Origin: Thalassobacter stenotrophicus
GTDB taxonomy: Bacteria > Pseudomonadota > Alphaproteobacteria > Rhodobacterales > Rhodobacteraceae
Reading direction: 5' to 3'
Length of the DNA stretch: 64,000 nt
NCBI RefSeq assembly: GCF_001458315.1
Contig: NZ_CYRX01000009.1
Coordinates: forward strand, 124,001-188,000
Part shown: in pieces, positions 54,267-63,484 of the stretch
How the letters are laid out: each line of letters opens with the position of its first letter
Position numbering within the stretch: the first letter of the stretch is position 1
The notes under the pieces: generated by a model
Database searches by the model: none
What the model was told of the DNA's origin: nothing
Seen by the model: the letters and a program-made list of their open reading frames with translations, nothing else
Program-made: the position numbers and the translations under genes

Positions 54267-54279
54267 AGGACGATCAAGA

Positions 54280-54585
54280 ATGGCTAAGAAATCCATGATC
54301 GAACGCGAAAAGAAGCGGGCCAAGCTGGTGAAGCAATATGCTACCAAGCGTGCCGCTCTTAAAGAGATCGCGAATGATGAGAGCAAATCGATGGAAGAGC
54401 GTTTCAAGGCGCGGCTGAAACTGGCCGAACTGCCCCGGAACTCCTCCGCCACTCGTTTGCATAACCGTTGCCAGCTGACCGGTCGCCCTAAGGCGTATTA
54501 CCGCAAGCTGAAAGTCTCGCGGATCATGCTGCGCGAACTGGCCTCCAATGGTCAGATCCCCGGCATGGTCAAGTCGAGCTGGTAA
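54280..54585 (+). CDS. rpsN: 30S ribosomal protein S14 (zinc-free form)
   Basis: 101 residues, long C-minus S14 without the CxxC zinc pairs. Ends MVKSSW. Thirteen bases after rplE. Confidence 0.97.
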   Translation: MAKKSMIEREKKRAKLVKQYATKRAALKEIANDESKSMEERFKARLKLAELPRNSSATRLHNRCQLTGRPKAYYRKLKVSRIMLRELASNGQIPGMVKSSW

Positions 54586-54600
54586 GGGGAGAATAGAAAA

Positions 54601-54993
54601 ATGAATGATCCTCTCGGCGATATGCTGACCCGTATCCGTAACTCGCAAATGCGCGGCAAATCCACTGTTTCGACACCTGCGTCGAAGCTGCGGGCTTGGG
54701 TGCTCGACGTGTTGGCGGACGAAGGCTACATCCGTGGCTACGAACACACCACGGACAAAGACGGCCACCCGGCCATCGAAATCAGCCTCAAGTACTACGA
54801 AGGCACCCCGGTTATCCGCGAGCTTAAGCGCGTGTCCAAGCCGGGCCGTCGCGTCTACCTCGGCGTCAAGGACATCCCGTCCGTGCGTCAGGGTCTGGGC
54901 GTTTCCATTGTCTCCACGCCTCGCGGCGTGATGTCGGATGCATCTGCACGCAGCGCCAATGTTGGCGGTGAAGTGTTGTGCACCGTATTCTAA
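54601..54993 (+). CDS. rpsH: 30S ribosomal protein S8
   Basis: 130 residues, [16 protein letters not shown] to GGEVLCTVF. In E. coli S8 represses the spc operon by binding mRNA near rplE; whether that site exists here was not resolved. Confidence 0.98.
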   Translation: MNDPLGDMLTRIRNSQMRGKSTVSTPASKLRAWVLDVLADEGYIRGYEHTTDKDGHPAIEISLKYYEGTPVIRELKRVSKPGRRVYLGVKDIPSVRQGLGVSIVSTPRGVMSDASARSANVGGEVLCTVF

Positions 54994-55005
54994 GGAGCGG
55001 TATAA

Positions 55006-55539
55006 ATGTCTCGTATTGGTAAAAAGCCTATTGAGATGCCTTCGGGCGTCGAGGCGAAACTCTCCGGCCAGACGGTCGAAGTTAAGGGTCCGAAGGGCAC
55101 TCGTAGCTTCACCGCCACCGATGATGTGACCATCACTGTTGACGGCAACGTCATTTCTGTCGAGCCGCGTGGCAAGTCCAAGCGCGCACGTCAGCAATGG
55201 GGTATGTCGCGGACAATGATCGGTAACCTCGTCACTGGTGTGACCGCTGGTTTCAAGAAAGATCTTGAAATCTCTGGTGTTGGTTACCGGGCTCAGATGC
55301 AGGGCAACACCCTGAAGCTGTCGCTCGGCTACTCCCACGATGTGAACTTCGATGTGCCTGCTGGCGTCACTGTGACAGCTGCCAAGCCCACCGAAATCAG
55401 CGTCGAGGGCATTGATGAACAACTCGTCGGTCAGGTTGCGGCTAACATCCGCGAATGGCGCCGTCCCGAGCCCTACAAAGGCAAAGGGATCCGGTACAAA
55501 GACGAGTATATCTTCCGCAAGGAAGGTAAGAAGAAGTAA
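55006..55539 (+). CDS. rplF: 50S ribosomal protein L6
   Basis: 177 residues, two repeated domains, C-terminal block [18 protein letters not shown]. Lies near the sarcin-ricin loop. Confidence 0.98.
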   Translation: MSRIGKKPIEMPSGVEAKLSGQTVEVKGPKGTRSFTATDDVTITVDGNVISVEPRGKSKRARQQWGMSRTMIGNLVTGVTAGFKKDLEISGVGYRAQMQGNTLKLSLGYSHDVNFDVPAGVTVTAAKPTEISVEGIDEQLVGQVAANIREWRRPEPYKGKGIRYKDEYIFRKEGKKK

Positions 55540-55550
55540 GGACCGGACAA

Positions 55551-55910
55551 ATGGCAAACAGCAAAAGAGACCTGTTCTTGAAGCGCCGCCTGCGCGTTCG
55601 GAACAAACTGCGGAAACTGGCAGACGGGCGCGCGCGCCTCTCCGTCCACCGCTCGAACAAGAACATCAGTGTGCAGCTGATCGACGATGTAAACGGTGTG
55701 ACACTCGCTTCGGCCTCCTCGCTTGAGAAGGATCTGGGCTGCGTCAACGTGAACAACGTAGAAGCTGCGACCAAAGTGGGTGCTGCAATCGCGGAACGTG
55801 CGAAAAAAGCTGGTGTCGAAGCCTGCTATTTCGACCGCGGCGGCTTCCTCTTTCACGGTAAAGTCAAGGCTCTGGCCGAGGCTGCACGTGAAGGCGGTCT
55901 GAAGTTCTAA
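55551..55910 (+). CDS. rplR: 50S ribosomal protein L18
   Basis: 119 residues, 5S rRNA-binding; C-terminal [26 protein letters not shown] is typical. A 104-bp gap with a GGGGCGCCC-type hairpin follows before rpsE. Confidence 0.98.
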   Translation: MANSKRDLFLKRRLRVRNKLRKLADGRARLSVHRSNKNISVQLIDDVNGVTLASASSLEKDLGCVNVNNVEAATKVGAAIAERAKKAGVEACYFDRGGFLFHGKVKALAEAAREGGLKF

Positions 55911-56014
55911 AGACTTGTAGGGCGCTCCGGTGGGGCGCCCTCGATGATCCGGGGCCATTGGCCACTAGGATCGATCCAATTGGGCCGATTGCCCACTAGA
56001 TAAAGGGACGCCAC

Positions 56015-56599
56015 ATGGCTGAACGTGAACAAAGAGGTCGTGGCCGCGGCCGCAACCGTGAAGAAGAAACTCCGGAATTCGCAGATCGCCTTGTCGCGAT
56101 CAACCGCGTCTCCAAGACCGTTAAGGGTGGTAAGCGTTTTGGCTTCGCCGCGCTTGTAGTCGTTGGTGACCAACGCGGTCGTGTGGGCTTCGGCAAAGGT
56201 AAGGCGAAGGAGGTCCCTGAGGCCATCCGTAAAGCCACCGAGCAAGCTAAGCGTCAAATGATCCGCGTGCCTCTGCGCGACGGTCGTACGCTGCACCACG
56301 ACATGGAAGGCCGCCACGGCGCCGGTAAAGTGATCATGCGGACAGCCCCCGAGGGTACCGGGATCATTGCTGGTGGTCCAATGCGTGCTGTGTTCGAGAT
56401 GCTAGGCATCAAGGACGTTGTGGCCAAGAGCCAAGGTTCGCAGAACCCCTACAACATGATCCGCGCCACCATCGACGGCCTGCGCAAAGAAGCGAGCCCC
56501 CGCTCGGTTGCTGCGCGTCGCGGTAAAAAAGTGGCTGACATCCTGCCCAAGCGTGACGAAGCGCCCGAGGCATCCGCTCAAGTCGCTGAGGAGGCCTAA
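56015..56599 (+). CDS. rpsE: 30S ribosomal protein S5
   Basis: 194 residues: basic N-terminus, double-stranded RNA-binding fold with [20 protein letters not shown], and the S5 C-terminal domain. Contributes to decoding accuracy. The N-terminal extension rich in Arg/Glu is common in this group. Confidence 0.98.
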   Translation: MAEREQRGRGRGRNREEETPEFADRLVAINRVSKTVKGGKRFGFAALVVVGDQRGRVGFGKGKAKEVPEAIRKATEQAKRQMIRVPLRDGRTLHHDMEGRHGAGKVIMRTAPEGTGIIAGGPMRAVFEMLGIKDVVAKSQGSQNPYNMIRATIDGLRKEASPRSVAARRGKKVADILPKRDEAPEASAQVAEEA

Positions 56600-56602
56600 G
56601 TC

Positions 56603-56788
56603 ATGGGTACTATCGTCGTCAAACAGATCGGCTCGCCGATCCGTCGCCCCGCCAAACAGCGTGAAACGCTTATCGGTCTGGGCCTGAACAAGATGCACAA
56701 AACCCGTGAGCTGGAAGACACTCCTTCCGTTCGCGGCATGGTCAACAAGATCCCGCATCTTGTTGAGATCATCGAAGTCAAAGAATAA
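56603..56788 (+). CDS. rpmD: 50S ribosomal protein L30
   Basis: 61 residues, [20 protein letters not shown]. Last gene of the third ribosomal segment; followed by a terminator rather than rplO. Confidence 0.97.
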   Translation: MGTIVVKQIGSPIRRPAKQRETLIGLGLNKMHKTRELEDTPSVRGMVNKIPHLVEIIEVKE

Positions 56789-56822
56789 GGCCTGTCGGGG
56801 AAACCCGCTTAGCCAAAACTTT

Positions 56823-56850
56823 ACGCCTCGCTTAACAGCGGGGCGTTTTG
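56823..56850. terminator. Terminator between rpmD and the membrane-protein gene
   Basis: Stem ACGCCTCGC/GCGGGGCGT (one G-U pair, 6-nt loop) with a short T tail on the plus strand. Confidence 0.7.
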
Positions 56851-56876
56851 CGTTCGTAGGGGAGAGCTTGGCGGGG

Positions 56877-57536
56877 CTAGGCCGCTGGGTGGCGCAAGTG
56901 ACCCTCGGGGGCATGCACGAACTCACCGCCCCATGTTACCTCTGGAGGACTACGGTAAGGCGATAGAACCATCGCGCCGACGATGATCACACGAAGGGTC
57001 CACAAGTAGGCGGGGTAGGCGAGCAAGACCCAGTTCATTTCACCTACCGCGACAAGCGATAGGGTGGAGGCGATCGCCGCGATAACCCATGGTCCAAAGG
57101 ATTCGGTATGCGGCCGTTTATAGGCCTTGATCACTGTCATGACGCCGCCGCTCATCCCCACGAGGATCGACAGGCCAAGAGCGATTAGCGGATCGTGCGT
57201 CCAGTACCATAGGGCTAGTCCGATGCAGGCTACGCCGATAGCGCAGACATCGGGTGCCCTCAGAAAGCTGCCCATCCCCCACCGCAGCGACGTCAGAAAT
57301 ACGATCACCGTGCAGACACATTGTACCGCAGCAAAAAACAACGAAGCGCCAGCGCCCTCGGTCACGTGGGTGTAGAAGAACACACAACTCGGAACTGACC
57401 AGATCAGCCAGCTGGAGCGTTGGGGGCGGCAGCGCCCGCGCAGCGTGTCGTAGATGTAGGGGATGTACCCATAAAGGCTCAAAAGTCCTGCGATCAAACC
57501 GCACAGAACCGGAGCGGGCAAAGCACCGACCGCCAT
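56877..57536 (-). CDS. Polytopic membrane protein with a PQ-loop-like N-terminus
   Basis: 219 residues and about seven membrane helices. The segment GYIPYIYDTLRGRCRPQRSSW (~23-43, shortened in discussion to GYIPYIYDTLRG/RPQRSSW) resembles the proline-containing first helix and loop of PQ-loop/SemiSWEET proteins. No enzyme motif is visible. It splits rpmD from rplO on the opposite strand. Transport function is only a guess from the fold. Confidence 0.75.
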   Translation of the reverse strand: MAVGALPAPVLCGLIAGLLSLYGYIPYIYDTLRGRCRPQRSSWLIWSVPSCVFFYTHVTEGAGASLFFAAVQCVCTVIVFLTSLRWGMGSFLRAPDVCAIGVACIGLALWYWTHDPLIALGLSILVGMSGGVMTVIKAYKRPHTESFGPWVIAAIASTLSLVAVGEMNWVLLAYPAYLWTLRVIIVGAMVLSPYRSPPEVTWGGEFVHAPEGHLRHPAA

Positions 57537-57876
57537 ACTGCATCCTTACTCGCCCGAGGGGCGATACTCGTTACCTGAAACTTTGGGGTGTCACCGGACG
57601 CCCGCACGCTCATCAGCGTATTCGTTTTCGTAGCACTGTATCCAAAGCGCAGGTAAGTAAGGGAAAACTGACCCAAGGAATTCCTTACCTTTTGCTTCGG
57701 TTCCGATGGTTTTTCTTGACAGGTTGGGTCCGGGTTAAATGGGTGTTGAGTTCAGCCAGTAGCCGTCCTATACGCAGCCGGTGGTGAGGGGCGACTCTCT
57801 GACCGCACAAGATCAACCATGAACGCCGTGTCCGCCCAATTCGCTTCGGGGGCGCGTCCGGCATAGGAGAAGCGAT
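57537..57876. other. Divergent regulatory region upstream of rplO
   Basis: 340 bases without a gene. Contains the perfect palindrome AAGGAATTCCTT (57675-57686) nested between AGGTAAG (57651-57657) and CTTACCT (57684-57690), the rplO promoter candidate, and presumably the promoter of the membrane-protein gene on the other strand. Confidence 0.55.
57746..57774 (+). promoter_or_regulatory. Candidate promoter restarting transcription at rplO
   Basis: TTGAGT, 17-bp spacer, TATACG, identical in its -10 to the rpsJ promoter candidate; 102 bp before rplO. Confidence 0.5.
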
Positions 57877-58344
57877 ATGAAACTCAATGAACTGCGCGAC
57901 AACCCAGGCGCCACAAAAGCACGCAAACGCGTTGGCCGTGGTCCCGGTTCCGGCACCGGTAAAATGGGTGGCCGCGGTATTAAAGGTCAGAAATCTCGTT
58001 CGGGTGTGGCGATCAAAGGGTATGAGGGCGGCCAGATGCCTCTCTACCAACGTCTGCCAAAGCGTGGCTTCAACAAGCCAAACCGCAAAGCATTCGCTGT
58101 TGTAAACCTGGGCCTGATCCAGAAATTCATCGACGACAAGAAACTGGAAGCTGGCGATATCACCGAAGATACGCTGATCGCTTCGGGTCTGGTCCGTCGT
58201 AAGCTGGACGGTATCCGCGTTCTCGCTAAGGGCGAATTGACCGCGAAAGCCACGATCACAGTGACTGGCGCGTCCAAGTCTGCGATCGAAGCTGTTGCAA
58301 AAGCTGGTGGGTCGCTCACCGTTGCGGCACCTGCGGCAGAATAA
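57877..58344 (+). CDS. rplO: 50S ribosomal protein L15
   Basis: 155 residues, [22 protein letters not shown] with the [26 protein letters not shown] basic extension. ATAGGAGAAGCG is the ribosome site. Opens rplO-secY-adk. Confidence 0.98.
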   Translation: MKLNELRDNPGATKARKRVGRGPGSGTGKMGGRGIKGQKSRSGVAIKGYEGGQMPLYQRLPKRGFNKPNRKAFAVVNLGLIQKFIDDKKLEAGDITEDTLIASGLVRRKLDGIRVLAKGELTAKATITVTGASKSAIEAVAKAGGSLTVAAPAAE

Positions 58345-58452
58345 GCGCTTGTGAGCGGGGCCTCTGGCCCCTACATCAAAAGTGACGTTTTACTGACGCC
58401 GCGGGTAGGGACGACCTTCCTGCGGCGTAACTATTAAAAAAGAGGGGCCCGC

Positions 58453-59811
58453 ATGGCATCTGCTGCAGAGCAAATGGCGGCGAACATGAGCTGGAGCGCA
58501 TTTGGCAAAGCCAAAGAGCTTCGCCAACGCATCGTGTTCACGATCGGATTGTTGATCATCTACCGTGTCGGGACGTATATCCCTGTCCCCGGTATCGACG
58601 CACAAGAACTGCGCGCATTCTTTGACCAAGCCGCAGCTGGCTTGGGGGGCGTGCTCAACATGTTCACCGGCGGTGCGATTTCCCGGATGGGCGTCTTTGC
58701 CCTTGGGATCATGCCCTACATTTCGGCCTCGATCATCGTTCAGTTGATGACTGCGATGGTTCCTCAGCTTGAGCAACTCAAGAAAGAGGGTGAGCAGGGG
58801 CGTAAGAAGATCAACCAATACACGCGCTACGGCACCGTGGTCCTTGCGACGGTGCAGGCCTACGGTATCGCTGTGAGCCTTGAGGCTGGCGGTCTCGTGA
58901 CCGATCCGGGCCTGTTTTTCCGTGCGGCATGTGTGATTACCCTTGTGGGCGGTACCATGTTCCTGATGTGGCTGGGTGAGCAGATCACCGCGCGCGGCAT
59001 CGGCAACGGTATCTCCCTTATCATCTTTGTCGGCATTATTGCTGAGCTGCCCTCCGCCCTTGCTCAGTTCTTTGAGAGCGGTCGGACCGGCGCGCTGTCC
59101 ACTGCTGCCATCTTTGGTGTCGTGGCCATGCTGTTGGTGACCCTGACGTTCGTGGTCTTTATGGAGCGATCGCTTCGTAAGATACACATCCAGTATCCGC
59201 GCCGTCAGGTGGGGATGAAGGTCTATGACGGCGGAAACAGCCACTTGCCCATCAAAGTAAACCCGGCCGGTGTGATCCCAGCGATCTTTGCATCGTCCCT
59301 CCTGTTGTTGCCCACAACAATCGGCACGTTCTCGGGCCAGCAAACAAGCCCGATCATGGCGACGATCTTGGCCTACTTCGGCCCCGGTCAGCCGCTATAT
59401 CTGCTGTTCTTTGCTGTGATGATCGTCTTCTTCACGTACTTCTACACGCACAACGTGGCGTTCAAAACTGAAGACGTGGCAGATAACCTCAAAAACCAGA
59501 ACGGATTTATTCCCGGTATTCGGCCCGGCGCGAAGACGGCACAGTACCTGACCTATGTCACGGACCGTGTCTTGGTTTTGGGTGCGGGTTATCTGGCGCT
59601 TGTGTGCTTGATCCCTGAAATGGTGCGCCACGAATTGGCGATCACCGCCTACTTCGGCGGGACATCCATCCTGATTATTGTGTCCGTGGGTATGGACACT
59701 GTGCAGCAAATCCAGTCTCATCTGCTCGCCCATCAATATGAAGGGCTGATTGAGAAGAGCCAACTGCGCGGAAAGAAACGTGGTGGCAAAAAGGGACCAG
59801 CACGTAGATGA
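58453..59811 (+). CDS. secY: Preprotein translocase subunit SecY
   Basis: 452 residues with ten membrane helices; YIPVPGID plug region and the long cytoplasmic loops are present, with a lysine-rich C-terminus ([12 protein letters not shown]). Forms the protein-conducting channel with SecE (24301). Overlaps adk by ATGA. Confidence 0.98.
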   Translation: MASAAEQMAANMSWSAFGKAKELRQRIVFTIGLLIIYRVGTYIPVPGIDAQELRAFFDQAAAGLGGVLNMFTGGAISRMGVFALGIMPYISASIIVQLMTAMVPQLEQLKKEGEQGRKKINQYTRYGTVVLATVQAYGIAVSLEAGGLVTDPGLFFRAACVITLVGGTMFLMWLGEQITARGIGNGISLIIFVGIIAELPSALAQFFESGRTGALSTAAIFGVVAMLLVTLTFVVFMERSLRKIHIQYPRRQVGMKVYDGGNSHLPIKVNPAGVIPAIFASSLLLLPTTIGTFSGQQTSPIMATILAYFGPGQPLYLLFFAVMIVFFTYFYTHNVAFKTEDVADNLKNQNGFIPGIRPGAKTAQYLTYVTDRVLVLGAGYLALVCLIPEMVRHELAITAYFGGTSILIIVSVGMDTVQQIQSHLLAHQYEGLIEKSQLRGKKRGGKKGPARR

Positions 59812-60452
59812 ATATTATCCTTCTAGGGCCTCCGGGCGCAGGTAAAGGCACGCAAGCGCGGCGCCTTGTCGAAGAGCGGGGCATGATCCAGCTTTCCACC
59901 GGTGACATGTTGCGCGACGCACGGTCGTCCGGAACCGAAATGGGCCAGAAGGTCGCCGCGATCATGGACGCAGGGCAACTTGTGACCGATGAGATCGTGA
60001 TCGGCCTGATCGAAGAAAAGCTCCGCGGTGATCACGGCGGTGGGTTTATCTTTGACGGGTTCCCACGGACGCTGGGGCAGGCGGATGCTTTGCGCGATTT
60101 GATGATGAAGCACGCCACCCATCTAGATGCTGTCATCGAGATGCGCGTTGACGATGAGGCCCTGGTCCAACGGATCACCGCGCGCTCGACCTGTGGTGGC
60201 TGCGGTGAGGTCTATAACGACATCACGAAGCCAATTCCGGATGACGGCAAATGCTCGAACTGCGGTAGTACCGAGTTCAAGCGTCGCGCGGATGACAACG
60301 AAGAAAGCCTCAAGACCCGGCTGATGGAATACTACAAAAAGACCTCCCCGCTAATCGGCTACTACTACGCCTTGGGGGATCATTTTGCCGTCGACGGTTT
60401 GGCAGAGATTGACGCAGTCGCTGCGGAAATCGGTGCGGTTCTCGACCGCTAA
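59808..60452 (+). CDS. adk: Adenylate kinase
   Basis: 214 residues. P-loop [10 protein letters not shown] at 7-16, and a LID domain with four cysteines (CGGC...CSNC), so the zinc-binding long form. Interconverts ATP, AMP and ADP. Coupled to secY, as is common. Confidence 0.97.
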   Translation: MNIILLGPPGAGKGTQARRLVEERGMIQLSTGDMLRDARSSGTEMGQKVAAIMDAGQLVTDEIVIGLIEEKLRGDHGGGFIFDGFPRTLGQADALRDLMMKHATHLDAVIEMRVDDEALVQRITARSTCGGCGEVYNDITKPIPDDGKCSNCGSTEFKRRADDNEESLKTRLMEYYKKTSPLIGYYYALGDHFAVDGLAEIDAVAAEIGAVLDR

Positions 60453-60506
60453 GCACCTCATTCTACGCCCAAGTGCCGGTTATGCGACGTTGTTGCGTTT
60501 CTGGCC

Positions 60507-60535
60507 TTGACGCACCCATGGATTGATCCTAGTTG
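60507..60535 (+). promoter_or_regulatory. Candidate promoter of the alpha operon (rpsM)
   Basis: TTGACG, 17-bp spacer, TAGTTG in the 226-bp gap after adk, about 145 bp before rpsM. Confidence 0.5.
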
Positions 60536-60678
60536 GCAACGTCCCGTTCGGGAACCGCGCCGCGTTTCGATTCGGCGTATGAGTACCTCTCCGCAGGCCC
60601 GCTGCATTTATCGCTCGGGCCTGTTGTTGTGAAAAAAGGGTCTGGCACAACGGACCCGCAACCAAAAGGAAGACCATT

Positions 60679-61047
60679 TTGGCCCGTATTTCTGGCGTTA
60701 ACATCCCCACAGGGAAGCGCGTTCCAATCGCCCTGACGTATGTCACTGGCATTGGCCACACCTCCGCAGCCGCCATTTGTGAAGCTGTTGGTATCGACCC
60801 AACACGCCGCGTAAATGAGCTGTCCGATGCTGAGGTCCTCGCGATCCGTGAGCACATCGACGCCACCTACACTGTCGAAGGCGACCTGCGCCGCGACACA
60901 CAGATGAACATCAAACGTCTGATGGACCTTGGCTGCTACCGCGGTCTGCGCCATCGCCGTAACCTCCCCGTGCGCGGTCAGCGTACACACACCAACGCTC
61001 GTACCCGCAAAGGCCCCGCAAAGGCCATCGCAGGCAAGAAGAAGTAA
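60679..61047 (+). CDS. rpsM: 30S ribosomal protein S13
   Basis: 122 residues. The family N-terminus [20 protein letters not shown] begins at TTG 60679; no ATG or GTG fits, and AAAAGGAAG lies 8 bases upstream, so a TTG start is likely genuine. Opens rpsM-rpsK-rpoA-rplQ. rpmJ, often just upstream in other phyla, is absent. Confidence 0.96.
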   Translation: MARISGVNIPTGKRVPIALTYVTGIGHTSAAAICEAVGIDPTRRVNELSDAEVLAIREHIDATYTVEGDLRRDTQMNIKRLMDLGCYRGLRHRRNLPVRGQRTHTNARTRKGPAKAIAGKKK

Positions 61048-61062
61048 GGGAGGCTCTGAAAC

Positions 61063-61455
61063 ATGGCACGTGATACAAAGCGCAGCGCTAAGCGCAAAGA
61101 GCGGAAGAACATTGCAGCGGGCGTTGCCCACATCAATTCTTCCTTCAACAACACAAAAATCCTTATTTCCGACGTACAGGGCAACGCCATTTCGTGGTCG
61201 TCCGCTGGTACAATGGGTTTCAAGGGTTCGCGTAAGTCGACACCCTATGCTGCTCAGATGGCTGCAGAAGACGCCGCCAAAAAGGCACAAGAGCACGGCC
61301 TCAAGACACTTGAGGTTGAAGTTCAGGGCCCAGGTTCGGGCCGTGAAAGTGCACTGCGTGCGCTGGCTGCTGTCGGCCTGCAGGTCACATCGATCCGCGA
61401 CGTAACGCCTATGGCGCACAACGGCTGCCGCCCTCCTAAGCGCCGCCGCGTTTAA
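61063..61455 (+). CDS. rpsK: 30S ribosomal protein S11
   Basis: 130 residues with the conserved [10 protein letters not shown] and [11 protein letters not shown] ends. Platform protein near the mRNA exit. Sixteen bases after rpsM. Confidence 0.98.
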   Translation: MARDTKRSAKRKERKNIAAGVAHINSSFNNTKILISDVQGNAISWSSAGTMGFKGSRKSTPYAAQMAAEDAAKKAQEHGLKTLEVEVQGPGSGRESALRALAAVGLQVTSIRDVTPMAHNGCRPPKRRRV

Positions 61456-61575
61456 GATATTTCGAACTGCCCCCGGCCTGCGCGGACCCTCCGCTGGGCC
61501 GGGACTGTCATTATTAACCTCGAGTGTCATGGCCGACGGGTCCCCGATCGTGACGAGCATGGAGGCGACATCCAG

Positions 61576-62592
61576 ATGATCCACAAAAATTGGCAAGAGC
61601 TAATTCGTCCACAACAATTGGACATCAAGCCGGGCAATGATCCCGCACGCCAAGCCACAGTTGTGGCTGAACCGCTTGAGCGCGGTTTTGGCCTGACAAT
61701 GGGCAACGCGCTGCGTCGTGTTCTCATGTCCTCGCTGCAAGGTGCAGCAATCACGAGCGTTCAAATCGATAACGTACTGCACGAGTTTTCCTCGGTGCCT
61801 GGCGTTCGCGAAGACGTCACAGACGTCATCCTGAACCTCAAGGGTGTGTCGATCCGCATGGACGTCGAAGGCCCCAAGCGCGTTTCGATTTCTGCCAAAG
61901 GTCCACAGATTGTGACCGCCGGCGACATTTCTGAGACGACAGGCATTGAAGTCCTGAACCGTGATCACGTGATCTGTCACCTTGATGACGGCGCCGACCT
62001 GTTCATGGAACTGACTGTGAACACCGGTAAAGGCTATGTCTCTGCTGACAAAAACAAGCCAGAAGATGCGCCTATTGGTCTGATCCCAATCGACGCGATC
62101 TACTCGCCCGTCAAAAAAGTCTCCTACGACGTGCAGCCAACCCGTGAGGGTCAAGTGCTGGACTATGACAAGCTGACGCTGAAGCTGGAAACAGATGGGT
62201 CCATCACGCCGGACGACGCCGTGGCTTACGCGGCGCGCATCCTGCAGGACCAACTGGGCATCTTCGTTAACTTCGATGAGCCAGAAGCCGCACGTGCGCA
62301 GGACGATGAAGACGATCTCGAGTTCAACCCGCTTCTGCTGAAGAAAGTGGATGAGCTGGAACTGTCCGTACGTTCGGCAAACTGCCTGAAGAACGACAAC
62401 ATCGTTTACATCGGCGACCTGATCCAGAAAACCGAAGCCGAGATGCTCCGCACTCCAAACTTCGGTCGGAAGTCCCTCAACGAGATCAAAGAAGTGCTTT
62501 CGGGCATGGGCTTGCACCTCGGGATGGACATTGTGGATTGGCCACCTGATAACATCGAAGATCTCGCGAAAAAGTTCGAAGACAACTTCTAA
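61576..62592 (+). CDS. rpoA: DNA-directed RNA polymerase, alpha subunit
   Basis: 338 residues: dimerisation/assembly domain (~1-235) with the [17 protein letters not shown] block, linker, and C-terminal domain (~255-325) with [18 protein letters not shown] that contacts UP elements and activators. A GC-rich hairpin (about 61470-61505) lies between rpsK and rpoA. Confidence 0.98.
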   Translation: MIHKNWQELIRPQQLDIKPGNDPARQATVVAEPLERGFGLTMGNALRRVLMSSLQGAAITSVQIDNVLHEFSSVPGVREDVTDVILNLKGVSIRMDVEGPKRVSISAKGPQIVTAGDISETTGIEVLNRDHVICHLDDGADLFMELTVNTGKGYVSADKNKPEDAPIGLIPIDAIYSPVKKVSYDVQPTREGQVLDYDKLTLKLETDGSITPDDAVAYAARILQDQLGIFVNFDEPEAARAQDDEDDLEFNPLLLKKVDELELSVRSANCLKNDNIVYIGDLIQKTEAEMLRTPNFGRKSLNEIKEVLSGMGLHLGMDIVDWPPDNIEDLAKKFEDNF

Positions 62593-62732
62593 GCGATTGG
62601 GGCGGGGTCAAACCCGCCCTCTACAATGCCCGGGTTTGCCGGGGATTATATGGGCACTCATGCCCCAATAGGTGAGGGTTCGGCACGCACCGGGCCCCTG
62701 ACAAAGCAAAATGTAACTGAAGGAATGACATC

Positions 62733-63149
62733 ATGCGTCACGCACGGGGCTATCGCCGCCTGAACCGCACCCATGAGCACCGCAAGGCGCTCTTCTCCAA
62801 CATGGCCGGAAGCTTGATCGAGCACGAGCAGATCAAGACGACCCTGCCAAAAGCAAAAGAACTTCGCCCGATCATCGAAAAGATGATCACGCTTGCGAAA
62901 CGTGGCGATCTGCACGCACGTCGCCAGCTGGGTTCGAAGCTCAAGCAGGATGCTTACGTCACCAAGCTGATGGACATCCTCGGGCCACGCTACAAAGACC
63001 GCCAAGGTGGCTACGTGCGTGTCATGAAAGCGGGTTTCCGCTACGGTGACATGGCGCCCATGGCGATTATCGAATTTGTTGAGCGCGACGTAGACGCCAA
63101 AGGCGCTGCTGACCGCGCACGGGTCGAAGCAGAGGCTGCGGACGAGTAA
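62733..63149 (+). CDS. rplQ: 50S ribosomal protein L17
   Basis: 138 residues, [20 protein letters not shown]; surrounds the tunnel exit. Ends the ribosomal cluster. Confidence 0.98.
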   Translation: MRHARGYRRLNRTHEHRKALFSNMAGSLIEHEQIKTTLPKAKELRPIIEKMITLAKRGDLHARRQLGSKLKQDAYVTKLMDILGPRYKDRQGGYVRVMKAGFRYGDMAPMAIIEFVERDVDAKGAADRARVEAEAADE

Positions 63150-63177
63150 GTTTCCGCCCACTGAGACCTAAGCAAAC

Positions 63178-63208
63178 AAAAAACCGCCCATTTGGGCGGT
63201 TTTTTTTG
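63178..63208. terminator. Bidirectional terminator after rplQ
   Basis: Stem AAAAAACCGCCC/GGGCGGTTTTTT with a short ATTT loop and T runs on both strands; serves rplQ and the convergent small gene. Confidence 0.92.
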
Positions 63209-63242
63209 GCGTGAAGCGCTGCTGATTCTAGTTAAATACCGG

Positions 63243-63416
63243 TTAATTCTGCCGCGGTGCGCTGAGAGAATGCTCAGGCGACATCTGTGCGATTAACTGA
63301 TTTATTTCTGATGGTTGAACGAGTGTGCTGCCGAAAAACTCCAACAGGTCGGCGCGTGCTGCTGTGGATAACATCATGACCCGCGCAAAGTCGGTCGGCT
63401 TAAGTGGGGTGCCCAT
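63243..63416 (-). CDS. Small hypothetical protein (57 residues)
   Basis: ATG 63416 is preceded by AAGGAG at 8 bases, a strong ribosome site, which is the best argument that it is real. The product (MGTPLKPTDFARVMMLST...) is soluble with a predicted helix; no family recognised. It diverges from the LuxR-type gene and shares a terminator with rplQ. Confidence 0.6.
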   Translation of the reverse strand: MGTPLKPTDFARVMMLSTAARADLLEFFGSTLVQPSEINQLIAQMSPEHSLSAPRQN

Positions 63417-63450
63417 GGGTATCACTCCTTCCGTTGTCGTAAGGATACTC

Positions 63451-63479
63451 TTGACCCTGTTTCGGGCAACCTGTCTAAA
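63451..63479 (+). promoter_or_regulatory. Candidate promoter of the LuxR-type gene
   Basis: TTGACC, 17-bp spacer, TCTAAA. The predicted transcription start falls on the ATG at 63485, suggesting a leaderless mRNA. Confidence 0.35.
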
Positions 63480-63484
63480 AAGCT

